64,000 nucleotides of DNA from Chionoecetes opilio (taxonomy: Eukaryota > Arthropoda > Malacostraca > Decapoda > Majidae): assembly GCA_016584305.1 (NCBI GenBank), contig JACEEZ010006415.1:122001-186000 (forward strand), in the 5' to 3' direction. Below the pieces are notes generated by a model. That model was not told where the DNA came from, made no database searches, and saw only the letters and a program-made list of their open reading frames with translations. Both the position numbers and the translations under genes were made by a program. This document shows, piece after piece, positions 52,054 through 62,500 of this stretch (within the stretch, counting starts at the first letter, position 1; each line of letters begins with the position of its first letter).

Positions 52054-52314
52054 TACCGTAGATAACACTATAGTCGCCAGTCACTTGCCACTGCACTAAT
52101 GTCGCCAGGCACAATATATTACGAATTTTAGCATCACTACAGACTTTTATGTGCCACTGAAGACGTGTAGTGTGATGTACATAATATAAACTACTGTGCA
52201 TGCGTCTTCAGTGGCACATAAAAGTCTGTAGTGATGCTAAAATACGTAATATATTGTACCTGGCGACATTAGTGCAGTGGCAAGTGACTGGCGACTATAG
52301 TGTTATCTACGGTA
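52054..52314. mobile_element. palindromic MITE, CCGTAGATAAC family (type A, best copy)
   Basis: 261 bp including TA duplications. The arms of ~120 bp are almost perfectly complementary around GTACATAATATAAACTACTG, so a transcript would fold into a long hairpin. Confidence 0.9.
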
Positions 52315-52612
52315 CATAATGTAAACAAGTTTCGACACAAAAGACAACTGCCGCCTTACTAAGATTTTGAGCCCCGAGTCCCTAAGTTGTGAGACAAGAA
52401 TACAGTCACTAACCTAAAACACTGTAAAATTTGCTAGTTGACTTTCACGATGAAAAGATTATAAAAATATGATGCTTATCACATCTCGTTTTTTCCTATG
52501 GTGAAGTACCTCTCATCCTAACATGGCTAACTGAGAAATGCTTTGCTATCTGCTTATACTGAAAACTATTCTTTAGAACTATGTTAGGGTGTTGTTATGC
52601 CAGGAAACTTTA

Positions 52613-52672
52613 CAGGAACTACCTCGTGTAGGTCTCGCAGCCTCTTGTAGCTTCCTTATTTTCTTATGTTAG
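52613..52672 (+). mobile_element. LINE 3' end, inverted short copy
   Basis: CAGGAACTACCTCGTGTAGG and CTCTTGTAGCTTCCTTATTT; only the terminal ~60 bp are present. Confidence 0.55.
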
Positions 52673-52954
52673 CCTCCATTTGCTCCTCTCTATCCTTTTG
52701 TATGAAAATGACTAATGACAATCTTGGCGAACACTGCTTATCTTTGCCTCAAATCAGAACTATATAGTGGAGGTGAGGTGCACAACAAGCCGATACATAT
52801 TCTATTTTGCTTGATTACACTGTCCTTTTACCAAGTTTTTATCCACTTCCTTTCCTATCCTAGTCCTCTTGCAAACACCAGAGGGAACGACAAGGCTTTA
52901 ATGGTTGCTTGACAATTACTCATGATAAAAAAACAGGTGATGGTAGATTACATT

Positions 52955-53075
52955 GGCAGGGGTGGGAGGGTGAGGCTGGTGGGGGCAGGGGAGGGGGAGT
53001 GAGGCTGGTGGGGCAGGGGAGGGGGAGTGAGGCTGGTGGGGGCAGGGGAGGGAGAGTGAGGCTGGTGGTGGCAGG
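52955..53075. repeat. G-rich minisatellite
   Basis: GTGAGGCTGGTGGGGGCAGG repeated about four times; many G-runs that could form quadruplexes. Confidence 0.85.
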
Positions 53076-53129
53076 GGGGGAGTGAAGGCTGTTCTGATTA
53101 GTGCTCGGCTGGAAGGGCAGCACAACTTT

Positions 53130-54027
53130 GAGCTGAAATCAGATCATTGGCTTGTTGATCATTTTGGTGCTTTAACTTATTGGTCTTGAATCACTCGCTA
53201 CAACCACTTTTCCTAGATATTCGTAGGAAAAATCTACCTTGCCGTCACTTTTTCAAGAGTCTGAAAACCTGCCTCTGAATGGCTGAATAGTTGGCTGACA
53301 CGAGGTAATTCCCATCGAAGGATCAGCCCCGTGATGTTTGCTTGACATCAGCAGGGAGCGCCACATGGGTCTATGCAAGTCACCACCCACTGCTGCTTAC
53401 AATAAAATTTTACTTTTTGTTGGCCTGCAATGTTAATTACTTTGCTTTTTCCTCTCAAAAATTATGCTGTATTTCCATGAATCCTAAGTTCCTGTTCCTT
53501 GCTTTGTGTGAAACATGTGCTAATTTCTACAAATCCATCTCATGTTCCACTTCATCCCCAGTCATCAGTCGCCTACAAGCAGAACTGTTCCTCCCCGTCA
53601 TGCCCTTATAGGATAGTGTACCATGCAAATAAACTGTAGTGGCAATCACTGCTAAATAAGGAGTGAAACAATCACAAGTGAACAGACTGTATAAGTGCCA
53701 AGAAAAGTTTCCCGTGACTGGCCTATTTTGACACTTTGTTGTGGAAGTGGGGTTCAACAATGCCTAGGCCCACACTCTTCACAGGCTAGGGAGGGAAGTG
53801 CACTGGACACATGAAAACTAGAACGTTAGTCCACAATTACAATCTTCAACTTTGTCATAATGATGTACTACAGTTCAGCTTCATAACCCCGGTGTGTACG
53901 GGCACTGGGGGGGTGTCAGCAGTCATCCAATCTGGCCTAGTTTTCCCCACCTGTTGAAAAAAATGTGTACCAGGACTGTGATCAGACATACGGCACATTA
54001 CAAAACACAGCAAAGGGAGTGGAGCCA
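53130..54027. other. unassigned intergenic sequence
   Basis: Short open frames (up to 89 codons at 53,342-53,611) without recognisable motifs; I see no support for a gene. Confidence 0.4.
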
Positions 54028-54240
54028 TTAACCCCTTCATGCCCAGATCTTTCCTTTGCTATAAAAAATTGTCTGTTGTCGAGCCCTAAAATAAAAAAAA
54101 GTAACTGCATATACCAAATTAGTTAGTGGACAAGGATACTAAACAGGTCATATCTATAAAATATTGCTTATAGTCACTCAAAATCGTCTAATGGTACCCA
54201 AAGTACAATGGAAATTACGTTCTGGGCCTGAAGGGGTTAA
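54028..54240 (+). mobile_element. TTAA MITE (piggyBac-like)
   Basis: TTAACCCCTTCATGCCCAG to CTGGGCCTGAAGGGGTTAA with intact TTAA on both sides. Confidence 0.8.
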
Positions 54241-54524
54241 TGCGAGGCTCACAGGTGCAGAAATTCAAGCATCTCTTACTTATAGATATGAAGAGGAGTA
54301 TCAAGAATCCGTGGCCCACAGGTAGAGGAATCAAAGCCTTACAGCTGTTCCTTCCCTTCTGGTAATGACTATGGCAGCAAAACACACCCTTCACTTGATA
54401 GTTATATTAAACGCCTCAAGACTTTCCCCATTATCTGGCATCACCCTATACTAATTCACCCACATAACAAATTAAACTATCAATCCATCCATCAATCTAC
54501 CAGGCTTCCAAACAACTCAAACTC

Positions 54525-54763
54525 TACCGTCAATAACACTATAGTCGCCACTTCACTAATGTCGCCAGGCGTCATATATTACAAATTTTAGCATCTCTAC
54601 AAATTTGTATGTGTCACTAAAGACAGGTACTTAATATATACTACTGTGCATGCCTCTTTAGTCACACCATTCAAATCTGTAGTGATGTTAAAATTCTTAA
54701 TATTCGTAATATATGGCGCCTGGCGACATTAGTGCAGTGGCGACTATGCTGTTATTGATGGTA
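54525..54763. mobile_element. palindromic MITE, diverged ends (CCGTCAATAAC)
   Basis: Same architecture and interior motifs, but both ends changed together (ACCGTCAATAAC / GTTATTGATGGT), so the terminal inverted repeat remains paired. Confidence 0.75.
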
Positions 54764-55661
54764 AAGAAAAATCTATTCCCTATACAATACTTACAAAAAT
54801 ACCTGTACATTTTACATTACGAATTGCATTTCAACCAATACTCAAGCACTACACATAAAGGTGCAGCTATACTTGATCATTTGTTCTCTCATAGATATTT
54901 ACATTAGCTGTGTATGTCAAGGAAATGTGGCAGCGTGGAATCTTTCTGGCAACCTTCCTGGGGCGGGAAAACTTTGTGAAGGGGAACAATCTGCATCTGT
55001 TGATTTGATGTCACACTATCAAGAGTGACAAATGCTTCCTGCCACGAGTAGCTTTGATCGACCGATGAGTGGGGTGACGGCGACACCATAGTATGTCACA
55101 CACATCCCACACAACAGATTCCGGGGCAGCCTTGACCACTCAATGCCTGAGAGACAGACCTTCGAATCTCCCTCAGTCACTTCCCCTCACTACAGTCAAC
55201 AACAAGGAGACTGAGCAACGGGGAAATTAAGGTTCAAGTTACAGAGAGAAAGAAAATTCCCTTACACACCACGCCTCAGTTATGCTTACTAAAGGATCTA
55301 ATATATAACAAGTTGATAAAATACCATGTATTACACATATTTCTTATCTTGTTTACATACATACACAACTGGCTATAGATATATCATGACAGGTCCGTAA
55401 AGAAGGTATCCAATGGATGTAAAGACAAGGCATAAAGTAAAGAAATGATAGAGATGATGTGTGAATACTCATACATACAGTCACAACAGAACACTTGCGA
55501 CGCCATGATGACAACATACCCCAACGCAACGCTACCGATGAATGATGTACAGAATAGTATACAGATTTGTCTATATCACCTAAATTGTATATATGTATTT
55601 TTTCTCTTGGTGTGCAATATTTGTGATAGCAAAAGGTCCCACCCTTGCACCGCACTCATCA
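54764..55661. other. UBE2J2 3' flank / probable 3' UTR
   Basis: Follows the UBE2J2 stop on the minus strand. AT-rich, no other gene or clear polyadenylation signal recognised. Confidence 0.4.
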
Positions 55662-55892
55662 CTATCCTTCCTCTTCATTTAAAGTTGACACAATGTATGA
55701 AACTGTCCATGCAAAAAATGCAAAGCCCACCACAATAAGGAGGTTGGTCAGGGCAGACATTTGGCTGCTGTCCACATTCTGCTTACCGCTGTCACTGCCC
55801 GCCGGGTCCTCCACACTCTGCCGCCCGCTCTCCGCTGCCCGGGCACGCTCCGCCAACTCTCTCTCGCGCTCCGCAAGCTTGTTCTCTATTTT
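55662..55892 (-). CDS. UBE2J2: UBE2J2 terminal exon with membrane anchor
   Basis: Acceptor CAATGACAG, then [18 protein letters not shown], a highly charged linker. It ends with a single hydrophobic segment of about 20 residues and a short tail STLNEEEG. This is a classic C-terminal tail anchor. The hydrophobic core resembles the NLFVIVGFAAFAYTV segment of vertebrate UBE2J2. Confidence 0.9.
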   Translation of the reverse strand, partial: KIENKLAERERELAERARAAESGRQSVEDPAGSDSGKQNVDSSQMSALTNLLIVVGFAFFAWTVSYIVSTLNEEEG

Positions 55893-58436
55893 CTGTCATT
55901 GGAGTTACCATAGAATTAGTTCAAGTGACAGTCTGACAGAGAATATAAATAGTAAATAAGAACAAGAAAATATACAAAAATTTAGGTATACCAATATCAA
56001 TTACATATTTCAATAAGAAATCATGTCTTCACTTAGTGCATTCTGCAAGGCACAGCCTTATAATTATCTACACTTTGTCTTTTATTTACTATCTACCATT
56101 TATCACTATTTTACAATTCTTAATTACGGTAATCTCTTACAATATCTGACCACCATTTTAACACAAGTGGTCATCTGGCATGCGTGGGACGGCAGCCGGA
56201 AATAATCACGATGCACTTTTAAGAGAAGAGTCACAACACCTCACAGACTAAATAAGCTAGCCCCTCTTTTTGTGTCCTTCTGTCTGCTGACGGGACTGAC
56301 AACAAGCAGCCTTGAAGGGCCGGACCTGCTGGCATACGCACCTCACACATCACACCTCAACCTACTGATCTCACGTAGCAGTGGTAGTTCATGCCATTGG
56401 GCCCTTTAACAAATTATCTCGCAAGTACATGCCATACAAGGGACCACTGTATGTAATGGTGCACCCAGGAATTTTTTTCGGGGAGGGCCAAATGTTTTCC
56501 CCCCCAATCAGTATGGTAAACCCGTTAGATTCCTCGCTAGCTGCTGGATGGTACATTTTTCAGCCATCAGTTTATTCTCTTTTCAGGCCTTATTTCAGCT
56601 ACTGAAACAATAGTTTTGGTAGTGTTAAGATGCTTGTCCAAGGCATTACGTGAAGCATAAGCACGACCAAATCAAGGCAGGTGTACACGGGCAGGTGACG
56701 CGGTCATAGCGCTAGAACAAATAATGTAGTTTTTACTGACTGTTAGTGCATTCTTTCTTACAAGGAAAGAAATTTCGGGGGGGGGGGGTGCCATGGGCCC
56801 CACCTGGGTGTATGTAATGGATGCATGCAAGGCTATAAATGTACAAATCATGCATGTATAAATATTTAGATTCTATTGAATGGACAGTCTTATGAAGGTG
56901 GACAAGAACTTACCTCAGTTGTTTCTGGGAACAGTTCGGTGAAGATCTTGCTCTTGAGGTTGAAGCTCAGGCTCTGCTGGGCCAACTGTCTCTTCTCGGA
57001 GTCACTGGTCTCAATGCTGCCGAAGGTTGGAGACTTTCAAGCTGTGAGGAAAGAATTCTTCTTTATTTCAACAGTTCTTTGTGATGTAGAAAAAAGAAAA
57101 AGAACCCTAAATCAAATTGAAATTTATACATACAAAGGCAACAATGAATTAGGATGTTAGTATAAGGACCGAAAACTAATGAAAATGTTAAATATCCCAG
57201 ATGAAATAACCAAGGGAAGAGTTGACAAGTCTGTTAACTAAGGAGACAAAGTTTGAAGAGGAGCTATGAAGCGATACTATGCGTCAAACAAGGTCACAAG
57301 AGAATAACACTCAAAGCCACCCTGAACCCAAGGAGTGCAAGGGCCAAGAAAGATGAAACCATGACATCCTTACAAAAAATAAAGAACATAAGAAAATAAG
57401 GAAGCTACAAGAGGCCGTGAGACCTGCACGAGGTAGTTCCTGTTACTTAACACTACCTACATCCACCTTTGTCACTATGAATTTATCTAGCCTCCTTTTA
57501 AAGCTCCCTAATGATTCCGCACTAACTGCCCGTCTACTGAGTTCATTCCAATCATTCACCACCCTATTTGTGAACCAGTTTTTCCCTATTTTTTTTTTTA
57601 AATCTACGCTTTTCCAGCTTGATCCGTTACTTCTTGTTCTACTAAAAGGAAGGAAAAATACAGTAGTGAAAGAAGGAACACACCAAACAAATTACACAAA
57701 AATATAGATATGCAAAAATACACCAAAGAGACAACAACAACAACAACAAGTCTGTTAACTAAGGAGACAAGGTTTGAAGAGGACCTATGAAGCGATAGTA
57801 AGCGACAAAGGTCACAGGAAGAAGAAGAATACTCAAAGACACCCTGGACAGAAGTAGCGCACGGGAGAAATAAAGGAAAAAGAACCCTATATTTAATTGA
57901 CATCTATACTCAAAGTCATCCTGAACCAAAAGTGAAATACAGTTAACCTGCATTTGTTGTTTACCCTGAACTCCTGCACTATAGCTCCACAGTGAGTCTC
58001 AAAACCCGTCGGTAGATATATTTTGAGTTGGTGTCCAGTGAAGGTTAGCCACACACACACCCCATATCAATTAAAAACTCGACACCATGACATCCTTACA
58101 AAAAACAAAGGAAAGATACAATAGTGAAAAAAAGAACACACCAAATGCAATACACAAAAATATAGATATGCAAAAATACACCCAAGAGTGAAGAGCCTCA
58201 CCATGAAGGAGAGGAGGCCGGTGAGGATGGTGGCCACGGACCAGGCGGGGTTCCAGGTGTCCGGGTGGAAGTCAGAGATGGAGAGGCAGAGCCGAGTGTT
58301 GGTTTTGAAGCGTCCCGACGGGGAGAGCATGTAGATGCTGGGGGGGCGGAAGGGGTACTCCACGGGGAACACCAGCTTGCCGTGGTAGTAACCCCCCACG
58401 TAGGGACTCTCCTCGGGCCCCTCCACCACATAGTGC
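55662..58436 (-). CDS. UBE2J2: UBE2J2, tail-anchored ER ubiquitin-conjugating enzyme E2 (3' part, spliced)
   Basis: Three exons are present: 58436-58202, 57041-56914, 55892-55662. The product is an E2 that receives ubiquitin from E1 and works with ER-membrane E3 ligases in ER-associated degradation. Exon one encodes [19 protein letters not shown] through [18 protein letters not shown], with the active-site Cys in the RLCLSI motif typical of the UBE2J group. The middle exon gives [18 protein letters not shown]. The last exon ends in a hydrophobic anchor, [20 protein letters not shown]. The first ~45 residues (N-terminal helix and LPSNILEW region) are not found in the window and should lie beyond 64,000. 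Family assignment is secure by motif recognition; UBE2J2 rather than UBE2J1 rests on the IETSD/KRQLA segment. Confidence 0.92.
56914..57041 (-). CDS. UBE2J2: UBE2J2 middle exon with a one-base deletion
   Basis: A 128-bp exon encoding [18 protein letters not shown] through [10 protein letters not shown], with acceptor TTCCTCACAG and donor GTAAGTTC. For the frame to follow from FM in the previous exon, an A is missing in the GAAAG run just after the acceptor (expected L/V-E-K-S-P-T). With that base the exon is 129 bp and in frame on both sides. Confidence 0.88.
57228..57310 (-). mobile_element. SINE tail fragment in a UBE2J2 intron
   Basis: GTTAACTAAGGAGACAAAG and GAAGAGGAGCTATGAAGCGA; same tail family. 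Confidence 0.5.
57380..57641 (-). mobile_element. LINE 3' fragment (RVVNDWN family) in a UBE2J2 intron
   Basis: Full-length relative to other fragments. It is inserted into an intronic sequence that exists without it at 58,083-58,187. Confidence 0.7.
57745..57835 (-). mobile_element. SINE tail fragment in a UBE2J2 intron
   Basis: GAAGAGGACCTATGAAGCGA and AAGGTCACAGGAAGAAGAAG; same tail family. Confidence 0.5.
58202..58436 (-). CDS. UBE2J2: UBE2J2 catalytic-core exon
   Basis: A 235-bp exon with acceptor GTCTGGCAG and donor GTGAGG. It starts with one base completing a Trp codon, then [12 protein letters not shown]. It contains [10 protein letters not shown], the catalytic Cys in [11 protein letters not shown], and [19 protein letters not shown]. 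Confidence 0.95.
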
Positions 58437-58467
58437 CTGCCAGACAACACAGAGCCATTACCTCTCT

Positions 58468-58545
58468 AGTCATAAGAACATAAGAAAATAGGGAAGCTAT
58501 AAGAGGAGGCCGCGAGACCTACACATGGTAGTTCCTGTAAGTGAA
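58468..58545 (-). mobile_element. LINE 3' fragment, short
   Basis: ATAAGAACATAAGAAAATAG and the following ~60 bp, starting only ~30 bp upstream of a UBE2J2 exon acceptor. Confidence 0.5.
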
Positions 58546-58548
58546 CTC

Positions 58549-58760
58549 TCCTAACCCTTTCATGTCCAGATCTTTCCTTGGCTAAAGAAAATTGTCTGTT
58601 GTTAGCCATAAAATTACTAAAAGTAACTGAATATACCAAATTAGTTAGTGGACAAGGATATTACAGGTTATATCTATAAAACATTGCTTATATTCACTAA
58701 AAATCGTCTAATGGTACCCAAATCACAATGGAAATTACGTTCTAGGTCTCAAGGGGTTAA
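58549..58760 (+). mobile_element. TTAA MITE (piggyBac-like)
   Basis: CTAACCCTTTCATGTCCAG to TAGGTCTCAAGGGGTTAA, upstream of the UBE2J2 catalytic exon. Confidence 0.75.
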
Positions 58761-58767
58761 CTCTCTA

Positions 58768-58845
58768 TTCATAAGAATATAAGGAAGCTACAAGAGGCCG
58801 CCAGACCTACACGTGGTAGTTCCTATAAGTGAACTCTATTCAGTG
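58768..58845 (-). mobile_element. LINE 3' fragment, short
   Basis: ATAAGGAAGCTACAAGAGGC with a CCGCCAGACCTACACG variant. It directly follows a TTAA MITE. Confidence 0.5.
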
Positions 58846-58957
58846 CAAATGAACCCATTAACTTTTTATCTTCATCCTTTATGACTCAGCTGTTGTCTGT
58901 GGCAGAAAACTCTTAATGGTGATCAAGAGATGCAGAAAATCAAGTAAGATATAAAGC

Positions 58958-59172
58958 TGTAGTCTATTATTTTTAACAAGGCAAAACTTTCATGTTATCT
59001 TAAGGTCTCATGCTTAAAATTATGCCTATGTTACCTGGTACTATGGTTAACTATGATAAAATACCAGCTGAAATTTAGAAGAAGTGTAGTATTCCCTTCT
59101 CCTGGTATAAAACATCAGTCAGTAAGCAGCAAGGGGGCAGCATTTTTTGGCTCGTTAAAAAAAATAGACTAT
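58958..59172. mobile_element. MITE with TAGTCTATTTTTTTAA-type ends
   Basis: GTAGTCTATTATTTTTAAC at the left and GTTAAAAAAAATAGACTA at the right; ~215 bp, no coding capacity. Confidence 0.7.
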
Positions 59173-59245
59173 AAAATGTGCATTGGCATGAAAGAGTACA
59201 GCCGAGGTGACTTCAAATATAATGTATTCCCTATGTGATGATGAC

Positions 59246-59507
59246 AATAAGAACATATGAACATTAGAAAATAAGGAAGCTACAAGAGGCCGTGAGACCT
59301 ACACGAGGTAGTTCCTGTTACTTAACTCTACCTACATCCACCTCTCTTCCCTATCCATGAATTTATCCAGACTCCTTTTATTAAAGACCCCAATAGACTC
59401 CGCATTGACCACCTGACGACTGAATCCATTCCAATCATTCACCACCCTATTTGTGAACCAGTTTCTCCCTATTTCCTTTTTAAATCTACGCTTTTCCAGC
59501 TTGAATT
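59246..59507 (-). mobile_element. LINE 3' fragment bordering the satellite
   Basis: RVVNDWN-family copy that stops at TTTTCCAGCTTGAA, where the ~51-bp satellite begins. The body includes an extra TTAAA in the TTTTATTAAAGACC segment. Confidence 0.7.
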
Positions 59508-62500
59508 ATAATGGTGTGGACAGTAGACAGAGAGTGATGGGACTGCCTGGCTGTGTGTGTAATGGTGTGGACAGTAGACAGAGAGTGATGGGACTGCCTG
59601 GCTGTGTGTGTAATGGTGTGGACCTGTAGACAGAGAGTGATGGGACTGCCTGGCTGTGTGTGTAATGGTGTGGACAGTAGACAGAGTGATGGGACTGCCT
59701 GGCTGTGTGTTGTAATGGTGTGGGACCTGTAGACAGAGAGTGATGGGACTGCATGGCTGTGTGTGTAATGGTTGGACCTGTAGACAGAGAGTGATGGACT
59801 GCCGGCTGTGTGTGTAATGGTGTGGACAGTAGACAGAGTGATGGGACTGCTGGCTGTGTGTGTAATGGTGTGGACCTGTAGACAGAGAGTGAGGGACTGC
59901 CTGGCTGTGTGTGTAATGGTGTGGACAGTAGACAGAGAGTGATGGACTGCCTGGCTGTGTGTGTAATGGTGTGGACCTGTAGACAGAGAGTGATGGGACT
60001 GCCTGGCTGTGTGTGTAATGGTGTGGACCTGTAGACAGAGAGTGATGGGACTGCATGGCTGTGTGTGTAATGGTGTGGACCTGTAGACAGAGAGTGATGG
60101 GACTGCCTGGCTGTGTGTGTAATGGTGTGGACCTGTAGACAGAGAGTGATGGGACTGCATGGCTGTGTGTGTAATGGTGTGGACAGTAGACAGAGAGTGA
60201 TGGGACTGCCTGGCTGTGTGTGTAATGGTGTGGACAGTAGACAGAGTGATGGGACTGCCTGGCTGTGTGTGTAATGGTGTGGACCTGTAGACAGAGAGTG
60301 ATGGGACTGCCTGGCTGTGTGTGTAATGGTGTGGACCTGTAGACAGAGTGATGGGACTGCTTGGCTGTGTGTGTAATGGTGTGGACAGTAGACAGAGTGA
60401 TGGGACTGCCTGGCTGTGTGTGTAATGGTGTGGACAGTAGACAGAGAGTGATGGGACTGCCTGGCTGTGTGTGTAATGGTGTGGACAGTAGACAGAGAGT
60501 GATGGGACTGCCTGGCTGTGTGTGTAATGGTGTGGACCTGTAGACAGAGTGATGGGACTGCTTGGCTGTGTGTGTAATGGTGTGGACAGTAGACAGAGTG
60601 ATGGGACTGCCTGGCTGTGTGTGTAATGGTGTGGACCTGTAGACAGAGAGTGATGGGACTGCATGCTGTGTGTGTAATGGTGTGGACCTGTAGACAGAGA
60701 GTGATGGGACTGCCTGGCTGTGTGTGTAATGGTGTGGACCTGTAGACAGAGAGTGATGGGACTGCCTGGCTGTGTGTGTAATGGTGTGGACAGTAGACAG
60801 AGTGATGGGACTGCCTGGCTGTGTGTGTAATGGTGTGGACCTGTAGACAGAGTGATGGACTGCCTGGCTGTGTGTGTAATGGTGTGGACAGTAGACAGAG
60901 TGATGGGACTGCCTGGCTGTGTGTGTAATGGTGTGGACAGTAGACAGAGTGATGGGACTGCCTGGCTGTGTGTGTAATGGTGTGGACAGTAGACAGAGTG
61001 ATGGGACTGCCTGGCTGTGTGTGTAATGGTGTGGACAGTAGACAGAGTGATGGGACTGCTGGCTGTGTGTGTAATGGTGTGGACAGTAGACAGAGTGATG
61101 GGACTGCCTGGCTGTGTGTGTAATGGTGTGGACAGTAGACAAGTGATGGACTGCCTGGCTGTGTGTGTAATGGTGTGGACAGTAGACAGAGTGATGGGAC
61201 TGCCTGGCTGTGTGTGTAATGGTGTGGACAGTAGACAGAGAGTGATGGGACTGCCTGGCTGTGTGTGTAATGGTGTGGACCTGTAGACAGAGAGTGATGG
61301 GACTGCCTGGCTGTGTGTGTAATGGTGTGGACAGTAGACAGAGAGTGATGGGACTGCCTGGCTGTGTGTGTAATGGTGTGGACCTGTAGACAGAGTGATG
61401 GACTGCATGTCTGTGTGTGTAATAGTGTGGACCTGTAGACAGAGTGATGGGACTGCATGGCTGTGTGTGTTAATGGTGTGGACAGTAGACAGAGTGATGG
61501 ACTGCCTGGCTGTGTGTGTAATGGTGTGGACCTGTAGACAGAGTGATGGGACTGCATGGCTGTGTGTGTAATGGTGTGGACCTGTAGACAGAGTGATGGG
61601 ACTGCCTGGCTGTGTGTGTAATGGTGTGGACAGTAGACAGAGAGTGATGGGACTGCCTGGCTGTGTGTGTAATGGTGTGGACAGTAGACAGAGTGATGGG
61701 ACTGCCTGGCTGTGTGTGTAATGGTGTGGACAGTAGACAGAGTGATGGGACTGCCTGGCTGTGTGTGTAATGGTGTGGACAGTAGACAGAGTGATGGGAC
61801 TGCCTGGCTGTGTGTGTAATGGTGTGGACCTGTAGACAGAGTGATGGGACTGCATGGCTGTGTGTGTAATGGTGTGGACCTGTAGACAGAGAGTGATGGG
61901 ACTGCCTGGCTGTGTGTGTAATGGTGTGGACCTGTAGACAGAGTGATGGGACTGCATGGCTGTGTGTGTAATGGTGTGGACCTGTAGACAGAGAGTGATG
62001 GGACTGCCTGGCTGTGTGTGTAATGGTGTGGACCTGTAGACAGAGTGATGGGACTGCATGGCTGTGTGTGTAATGGTGTGGACCTGTAGACAGAGAGTGA
62101 TGGGACTGCATGGCTGTGTGTGTAATGGTGTGGACAGTAGACAGAGAGTGATGGGACTGCCTGGCTGTGTGTGTAATGGTGTGGACCTGTAGACAGAGAG
62201 TGATGGGACTGCATGGCTGTGTGTGTAATGGTGTGGACAGTAGACAGAGTGATGGACTGCATGGCTGTGTGTGTAATGGTGTGGACAGTAGACAGAGAGT
62301 GATGGGACTGCCTGGCTGTGTGTGTAATGGTGTGGACCTGTAGACAGAGTGATGGGACTGCCTGGCTGTGTGTGTAATGGTGTGGACCTGTAGACAGAGT
62401 GATGGGACTGCCTGGCTGTGTGTGTAATGGTGTGGACAGTAGACAGAGTGATGGGACTGCATGGCTGTGTGTGTAATGGTGTGGACCTGTAGACAGAGTG

